Below are positions 6,290 to 10,983 of a DNA stretch of 10,983 nucleotides, in pieces. The position numbers and the translations under genes were made by a program. Location: NCBI GenBank assembly GCA_963923455.1, contig CAWULT010000138.1, positions 1 through 10,983 on the forward strand, written 5' to 3'. This stretch comes from CAWULT01 sp963923455 (GTDB taxonomy: Bacteria > Acidobacteriota > Vicinamibacteria > Vicinamibacterales > UBA2999). How positions within the stretch are numbered: position 1 is the first letter of the stretch; each line of letters begins with the position of its first letter. The notes under the pieces are model-generated. The model did not search any database, was not told where the DNA came from, and saw nothing but the letters and a program-made list of their open reading frames with translations.

Positions 6290-8779
6290 ATGAGACGCAT
6301 GAGATCAGGATGGCCCTGGAGCGGCGGTGCCGCGGTCGCGGTGGCCGTGGCCCTGTGGTCGGGCGATGCCGCTGGCCAGCGCCCGGTTGCGGCCGGACGC
6401 CCGAGCCCTGCGGAGCGGCCGGCGGCGGTGGCGCCGTCGCGGACGGTGCCAGCGCCGGTCTCGCCTCAGGCGCGACTGTCGGCCGCGCAGGCGCGCGCCC
6501 TCCTCGACCGCTACTGCGTGTCGTGCCACAGCGACCGGGTCAAGACCGCCAATCTGTCGCTGCAGGGCTCCGACCTGGCCAGCGTCGCCGAGCACGCCGA
6601 ACTGTGGGAGCGGGTGATCCGGAAGATGCGGGCCGGTGTGATGCCGCCACCGGATACGCCGCGCCCGCCGCTGCCGGAGTACGAGGCGCTGCGCGACTGG
6701 CTCGAGCACGAGATCGACCGTGCGGCCGCCGCCCGCGTCGAGCCGGGTTCGGTGGTGCTGCACCGGCTGAACCGGACGGAGTACGCCAACGCCATCCGCG
6801 ATCTGCTCGACCTGCGCATCGACGCCGCGTCGCTGCTGCCGGCCGACGACGCCGCGCACGGGTTCGACAACATCGCCGGCTCGCTCACGATTTCGCCCAC
6901 CCTGCTCGAGGCGTACGCCACGGCGGCGGCGCGGATTGCCCGGATGGCCGTCGGCTACTGGACGTCACCGACGGAGGCCACCTACCTCGCGTCGAACGAC
7001 GCGTCGCAGAACCACCGCCTGGAGGGAATGCCGCTCGGCACCCGCGGCGGCATCGTGGCGCGTCACGAGTTCCCGGCCGACGGCGAGTACACGTTCTCGG
7101 TCCAGAACTTCGGCATCGGCAGCTACATCCCTGGCGAGCAGCTCGCGCTCATCATCGACGGCGAACGCGCCCACGTCTGGCCGTACCGGGGGGTCGGCGT
7201 GGCCGTCGGCATGACGGCCGACAGTGACGGGACGCTCGAGGTCACCGTGCCCGTCCGCGCGGGGTCCAGGCTGGTCGGTGCGACGTTCGTCGCCACGAAC
7301 TACCGCCCCAGCCTCGACGTGATCCGGCAGTACGACCGGAAGTCGCTCGAGAACAACGCCATTCCCCAGCTGCAGTACTACCCGGCCATCGGCTTCGTCC
7401 GCATCCAGGGTCCCTTCAACGCCCAGCGGCCGGCCGACTCGGCCAGCCGGCGCCGGGTCTTCGCCTGCCGCCCGCGCGTCGCAGCGCAGGAAGCGGCCTG
7501 CGCCCGCCAGATCGTGACGACGCTGGCGCGTCGCGCCTACCGGCGCCCGCCGACGGCGGAGGACGTGTCGGCGCTGATGCGGTTCTTCGACCGCGGACGC
7601 CAGGACGGCACGTTCGAGGACGGCATCGAGATGGCCCTGCGGCTCGTGCTGGCGAGCCCGAGCTTCCTGGTTCGGGCCGAGCGCGAACCGGCGGGCGTCC
7701 CGGTGGGAACACCGTTCCGCATCACCGACCTGGAGCTGGCCTCGCGGCTGTCGTTCTTCCTGTGGAGCAGCCTGCCCGACGACGACCTGCTGGCGGCGGC
7801 CAGTCAGGGCCGCCTGAGCCAGCCCCGGGTGCTCGAGCAGCAGGTGCGGCGCATGCTGGCCGACCCGAGGGCGGATGCGCTCGTGTCGAATTTCGCGCAG
7901 CAGCTGCTGTACCTCCGCAACCTGCCGGCGACGTCTCCGGACGGCGTCTTCTATCCGAACTGGGACAACGAGCTGCGCGAGGCGTTCCGGCGCGAGTCCG
8001 AACTGTTCTTCGACAGCATCGTCCGGGAGGATCGGAACGTCCTGGACCTGCTGACCGCCGACTACACGTTCGTCAACGAGCGGCTCGCCCGGCACTACGG
8101 CATCCCGAACGTGTACGGGGCGCGGTTCCGGCGGGTTGCGCTGCCGCCCGCGCTGGACCACCGCCGCGGCCTGCTGGGCAAGGGCGGCTTCCTGGCCGTG
8201 ACGTGGACGCAGAACTTCCGCAGTTCGCCCGTGAAGCGCGGCGTGTGGGTGCTCGAGAACATCCTCGGGACCCCGCCCCCCGAGCCGCCGCCGAACGTCC
8301 CGGCGCTCGAGGAGACGAAGGGCGAGAGCGGCAGGCCGCTCAGTCTGCGCGAGCAGATGACCCTGCACCGCGGCAACCCGGCTTGCGCGGGGTGCCACCG
8401 GATCATGGACCCGATCGGCTTCGCGCTCGAGAATTTCGACGCCGACGCCGGGTGGCGCGACCGGCAGGGGGGTGACGGCGGTGTACCCATCGACACACGC
8501 GTGCGCCTGTTCGACGGGCAGGAGGTCGAGGGTCCGGCCGGCCTGCGCCAGGCGCTGCTGCGGTACTCGCCGCAGTTCGTCCAGATGTTCGTCGAGAAGA
8601 CGATGACCTATGCCACGGGCCGCGGCGTCGAGTACTCGGACATGCCGACCATCAGGGCCATTGCGCGCGACGTGGCCCCCGGCGGCAACCGGTTCTCGGG
8701 CATCGTCCTCGGCGTGGTCCGCAGTCCGCAGTTCCAGATGCGCGTCAAGCATGCCGAGCCCTCGGCCGGCACGAGGTGA
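6290..8779 (+). CDS. DUF1592-family multidomain protein with two c-type haem motifs
   Basis: An exported protein of 829 residues with the recurrent DUF1587-DUF1595-DUF1592-DUF1588-DUF1585 layout. A signal peptide (1 to about 28) and a Pro/Ala-rich spacer precede a cytochrome c-like segment with CVSCH (76-80), as in planctomycete-type PSD1 domains. DUF1587 follows at about 155-218 (LHRLNRTEYANAIRDLL), then a beta-rich region at 250-335 resembling a ligand-binding sandwich. DUF1595 lies at about 400-460 (CARQIVTTLARRAYRRP), DUF1592 at about 478-603, DUF1588 at about 622-720 (RRGLLGKGGFLAVT; second haem motif CAGCH, 699-703, then RIMDPIGFALENFD) and DUF1585 at about 745-818. No reaction is established for the family to my knowledge. 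The two covalent haem motifs imply electron transfer or haem chemistry. The DUF1552 gene begins 12 bases after its stop. Recognition of the domains is confident; function is not assigned. Confidence 0.92.
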   Translation: MRRMRSGWPWSGGAAVAVAVALWSGDAAGQRPVAAGRPSPAERPAAVAPSRTVPAPVSPQARLSAAQARALLDRYCVSCHSDRVKTANLSLQGSDLASVAEHAELWERVIRKMRAGVMPPPDTPRPPLPEYEALRDWLEHEIDRAAAARVEPGSVVLHRLNRTEYANAIRDLLDLRIDAASLLPADDAAHGFDNIAGSLTISPTLLEAYATAAARIARMAVGYWTSPTEATYLASNDASQNHRLEGMPLGTRGGIVARHEFPADGEYTFSVQNFGIGSYIPGEQLALIIDGERAHVWPYRGVGVAVGMTADSDGTLEVTVPVRAGSRLVGATFVATNYRPSLDVIRQYDRKSLENNAIPQLQYYPAIGFVRIQGPFNAQRPADSASRRRVFACRPRVAAQEAACARQIVTTLARRAYRRPPTAEDVSALMRFFDRGRQDGTFEDGIEMALRLVLASPSFLVRAEREPAGVPVGTPFRITDLELASRLSFFLWSSLPDDDLLAAASQGRLSQPRVLEQQVRRMLADPRADALVSNFAQQLLYLRNLPATSPDGVFYPNWDNELREAFRRESELFFDSIVREDRNVLDLLTADYTFVNERLARHYGIPNVYGARFRRVALPPALDHRRGLLGKGGFLAVTWTQNFRSSPVKRGVWVLENILGTPPPEPPPNVPALEETKGESGRPLSLREQMTLHRGNPACAGCHRIMDPIGFALENFDADAGWRDRQGGDGGVPIDTRVRLFDGQEVEGPAGLRQALLRYSPQFVQMFVEKTMTYATGRGVEYSDMPTIRAIARDVAPGGNRFSGIVLGVVRSPQFQMRVKHAEPSAGTR

Positions 8780-8781
8780 AC

Positions 8782-8785
8782 GGAG
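8782..8785 (+). promoter_or_regulatory. Ribosome-binding site GGAG for the DUF1552 gene
   Basis: GGAG sits six bases before ATG 8792 and just after the TGA of the DUF1592 gene, so translation can restart within one mRNA. It fixes the DUF1552 start. Confidence 0.6.
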
Positions 8786-8791
8786 TCTGCC

Positions 8792-10135
8792 ATGTACGTG
8801 ACGAGAAGGCACATAGCCCGGCGAACGTTCCTGCGGGGGACCGGCGTGACGCTGGCGCTGCCGCTACTCGAGGCGATGGTGCCGGCGCTGACCCCCGTCC
8901 GGCTCACCGCCGCGGCGCCCGTCCGGCGTTTCGTCGGCATCTGGCATCCGCACGGCGCGTCGCCGGGATACTGGAGTCCGCTGCAGGAAGGCCGGGACTT
9001 CGAGTTCTCGTTCATCACCAAGCCGCTCGAGCCCTTCCGTGACCGGGTCGTGCTCATTTCGGGCCTCGACATGCCGGAGGCCATGGCCACCACCGAAGAG
9101 CCGGGCGGTGACCACGCGCGGGGCGCGGTGCTGCTGTCAGGGGCACGGCCACGGCGCAACGCCGTCAGCCCGTACCTCGGCACGACCGTCGACCAGCTGA
9201 TCGCGGGCAAGTACGGCCAGGACACGATCCTCTCCTCGCTCCAGCTCGGCGTCGAGGACATGGGGAACTTCGGCAACTGCAACTGGGGCTACAGCTGCGC
9301 GTACACGAACTCGATCTCGTGGCGGTCTCCGATCGAGCCCCTGCCGACGCAGGTGAACCCGCGCGTGGTGTTCGAGCGCCTGTTCGGGGACGGCGCGAGC
9401 GCCGAGGAGCGCCGGCGCGACCGGGAGCGGAATGCCAGCATCCTCGACGCCGTCGTCTCGCAGCTGGGCACCTTCCGGCGGCAGCTCGGGAGCGGCGACC
9501 AGCAGCGGGTCGACGCGTACGTCGAGAACGTGCGCGAGATCGAGCGGCGCATCCGCATCGCGATGGACAACGCGGTCAAGGAGCCGACGTCAGACGTGCC
9601 GTTCGGCCTGCCCGAGAGCAAGCACGTCCACTTCCGCCTCATGTACGACCTGATGGCGCTGGCGTTCGAGGGCGACATCACGCGCTCGATCACGTTCATG
9701 CTCGGCCGTGACCTGAGCGGAGCCAGCTTCCCGGAGTCCGGCTACACCGGCGGATGGCACGGGACGTCCCACCACGGCGACAAGCCCGAGAACATCGCCA
9801 ACTACGCCAAGGTCAACCGCTACCACGTCCAGAACCTCGCCTACTTCTGCGAGAAGCTCCGCGGCATCAGGGACGGCGACGGGTCGGTGCTCGACCACGT
9901 GCTGATCTACAAGGGCAGCAACATGGGCAACTCGCACCGGCACGCCCACGAGAAGGTGCCGGTGATCCTCGTCGGTGGCATCGACGGGACGTTCAAGGGC
10001 AACCGGCACCTCGTGTTCCCGGACAACACGCAGCGGACGTCGAACATGCTGCTCAGCGTGTTGCACCTGTTCGGCATCGACATGGACAAGATCGGCACCA
10101 GCACCGGGCGGTTGCAGCCGCTCGAGATGGCGTAG
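8792..10135 (+). CDS. Tat-exported DUF1552 (HXXSHH) protein
   Basis: A 447-residue DUF1552 protein (Pfam PF07586, named for its HXXSHH motif), the usual partner of DUF1592 proteins. The start MYVTRRHIARRTFLRG carries a twin-arginine motif (Arg10-Arg11-Thr-Phe-Leu) followed by a moderately hydrophobic stretch, so it probably leaves the cytoplasm folded, perhaps with a bound metal or cofactor. The signature is HGTSHH (323-328). Other histidine clusters are HPHG (52-55), GGDHARG (106-112) and SHRHAHEK (381-388), the last followed by VPVILVGG. The layout recalls the alkaline-phosphatase/sulfatase-like DUF1501 proteins, but the similarity is my reading of motifs, not a tested alignment. The middle (205-265) is strongly charged and probably helical. 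It is co-transcribed with the DUF1592 gene and the small cytochrome gene. The family is clear; activity is unknown. Confidence 0.92.
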   Translation: MYVTRRHIARRTFLRGTGVTLALPLLEAMVPALTPVRLTAAAPVRRFVGIWHPHGASPGYWSPLQEGRDFEFSFITKPLEPFRDRVVLISGLDMPEAMATTEEPGGDHARGAVLLSGARPRRNAVSPYLGTTVDQLIAGKYGQDTILSSLQLGVEDMGNFGNCNWGYSCAYTNSISWRSPIEPLPTQVNPRVVFERLFGDGASAEERRRDRERNASILDAVVSQLGTFRRQLGSGDQQRVDAYVENVREIERRIRIAMDNAVKEPTSDVPFGLPESKHVHFRLMYDLMALAFEGDITRSITFMLGRDLSGASFPESGYTGGWHGTSHHGDKPENIANYAKVNRYHVQNLAYFCEKLRGIRDGDGSVLDHVLIYKGSNMGNSHRHAHEKVPVILVGGIDGTFKGNRHLVFPDNTQRTSNMLLSVLHLFGIDMDKIGTSTGRLQPLEMA

Positions 10136-10142
10136 CGGGGCC

Positions 10143-10706
10143 ATGCGCCTGCACGCGCGGATCGTGATGTCGCTCGTCGTGGCCGCGGCGCTCGGCGCGT
10201 CGTCGTCGGCGCAGGTCCGCGGCCGGGCCACACGCCCCCAGGTGACTCCGCCCCAGGGGCCGCCGAGGGTCGTGATCTTCAAGTACTGTACGAGTTGTCA
10301 CGGCATCGACGACTACGCCTACAACGCGCTCGACCGCGCCGGGTGGGACGCCCACCTGACCGCGAAGCACCGGGGCATCGACCTGCCGCTGCCGCCGCAG
10401 GACCGCGACGTGCTGCTCGATTGGCTGGTCACGCGCTTCGGGCCGACGACCAAGCCCTTTCCTCGCACGTACGTGCCGACCGAGGTCACGACGTTCTTCA
10501 CCGATGCGGAGGCGAGCGCCCTGATTGGCCGCGCCTGCTCCGGCTGTCACGGGGTGGACCGGGTGAACGACGCCCGGCATTCGGCCGAGCGGTGGCGCGT
10601 GGTGGCCGTCGACATGCGGGAGCGCGGCGCCCGCATCACCGATCCGGAGCTCGAGCGCCTCGTCGAATGGCTCGGCCGCGTGAAGGGCACGAACGAGAGC
10701 CAATGA
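10143..10706 (+). CDS. Small exported cytochrome c-like protein with two CxxCH motifs
   Basis: A 187-residue protein with a signal peptide (MRLHARIVMSLVVAAALGASSSAQ, cleavage near residue 23) and two repeats of a cytochrome c-like module. The first contains CTSCH (49-53) and the second CSGCH (132-136). In the second, Trp151 and Met158 (RWRVVAVDMRERGA) fit the usual module with Met as the distal haem ligand. In the first the matching segment (GWDAHLTAKHRGID) lacks Met and offers His76 or Lys75 instead. It would act as a periplasmic electron carrier, plausibly the redox partner of the two-haem DUF1592 protein. ATG 10143 is seven bases after the DUF1552 stop and preceded by a G-rich CGGGG; the same frame is open further upstream, but earlier starts lie inside the DUF1552 gene and lack a signal peptide. 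The stop overlaps the next start (ATGA). Confidence 0.85.
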   Translation: MRLHARIVMSLVVAAALGASSSAQVRGRATRPQVTPPQGPPRVVIFKYCTSCHGIDDYAYNALDRAGWDAHLTAKHRGIDLPLPPQDRDVLLDWLVTRFGPTTKPFPRTYVPTEVTTFFTDAEASALIGRACSGCHGVDRVNDARHSAERWRVVAVDMRERGARITDPELERLVEWLGRVKGTNESQ

Positions 10707-10983
10707 GCGTGCGGCGTTCGGCGTGGCACCGGCGGCTGGTCGTGGTCATCGTGGCGTCTCTCGGGGGCGTGGCGGCAGGCGTGGCCCAGCCAGCTGGCGC
10801 GCCGGTGCTGCGCCTGCGCGCCGCGGTCAAGGCGGCCGGCGCCGGCGACACGCTGGACGTGTCGGTGCTCCGGTGGTCGACGGACGCCGAGCGCGCGCCG
10901 CTGCTGGCTGCGCTGGCCCCTCCACCGCCACCCCCGCCAGGTCGGGAAGGCGGCGCTGGGCGGGGGCGCATCGGACGGGGGGG
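10703..10983 (+). CDS. Partial: secreted protein of unknown function, cut by the window end
   Basis: The ATG overlaps the stop of the cytochrome gene in ATGA, so translation is probably coupled. Ninety-three codons are visible. A signal peptide comes first (MSVRRSAWHRR, then LVVVIVASLGGVAAGVAQ, cleavage near residue 29). A short conserved-looking segment follows (LDVSVLRWSTDAERAPLLAAL, from Leu51 to Leu71), then seven prolines (73-79) and a Gly/Arg-rich stretch up to the window edge. Strings like RWSTDAER occur, as far as I remember, in predicted secreted proteins of Acidobacteriota with no known function; this is recollection, not a search result. The signal peptide and the ATGA coupling make it a real gene. 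No function is proposed. The end of the frame lies outside the window. Confidence 0.7.
   Translation, partial: MSVRRSAWHRRLVVVIVASLGGVAAGVAQPAGAPVLRLRAAVKAAGAGDTLDVSVLRWSTDAERAPLLAALAPPPPPPPGREGGAGRGRIGRG

Noticed and set aside
6965..8812. A long minus-strand frame of 615 codons opposite the DUF1592 gene
   Set aside because: It is fully antisense to a gene with strong domain evidence; the composition is that of a GC-rich shadow frame.

Overview
The window is about 11 kb of very GC-rich, densely coding DNA with eight genes. None is a housekeeping gene, and there are no RNA genes, mobile elements or CRISPR arrays. The gene set (two tannase-family esterases, an SMP-30-like protein, a class C-type serine hydrolase and a DUF1592/DUF1552 pair with multihaem cytochrome-like proteins) points to a soil or sediment bacterium. 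Acidobacteriota, class Vicinamibacteria, is my best guess, with Planctomycetota or Verrucomicrobiota as alternatives. This placement rests on family content and base composition only. All eight predicted proteins start with an export signal (Sec-like, or Tat-like for the DUF1552 protein), so the region looks like a block of secreted or periplasmic functions.

Left part (1-4797, plus strand): tannase/feruloyl esterase 1 (64-1707), an SMP-30/gluconolactonase-type beta-propeller (1828-2913) and tannase/feruloyl esterase 2 (3076-4797). Each seems to have its own promoter; a strong hairpin follows the propeller gene. Both esterases keep the family's Cys-Ser / Asp / His-Cys catalytic arrangement and a calcium-loop signature, so both should be active. 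A plausible common theme is breakdown of plant phenolic esters, with the propeller perhaps acting on a lactone; no substrate can be read from the sequence.

Middle (4801-6114, minus strand): a beta-lactamase-fold serine hydrolase, ending three bases from the stop of tannase 2 and transcribed away from the next operon. The 175-base divergent region 6115-6289 carries a perfect TTGACA for the minus-strand gene and two inverted-repeat clusters, one of them over a candidate -10 box for the rightward operon.

Right part (6290 to the window end, plus strand): a tight operon. It has a large DUF1587/1595/1592/1588/1585 protein with two CxxCH haem motifs, a Tat-exported DUF1552 (HXXSHH) protein 12 bases later, a small protein with two CxxCH motifs 7 bases later, and the beginning of a secreted protein overlapping it by ATGA and cut by the window edge. 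The DUF1592/DUF1552 pair recurs in several phyla, and I know of no established biochemical function for it. This operon, with its associated cytochrome, is the best candidate here for an undescribed system, probably an exported redox-linked hydrolase or oxidoreductase complex.
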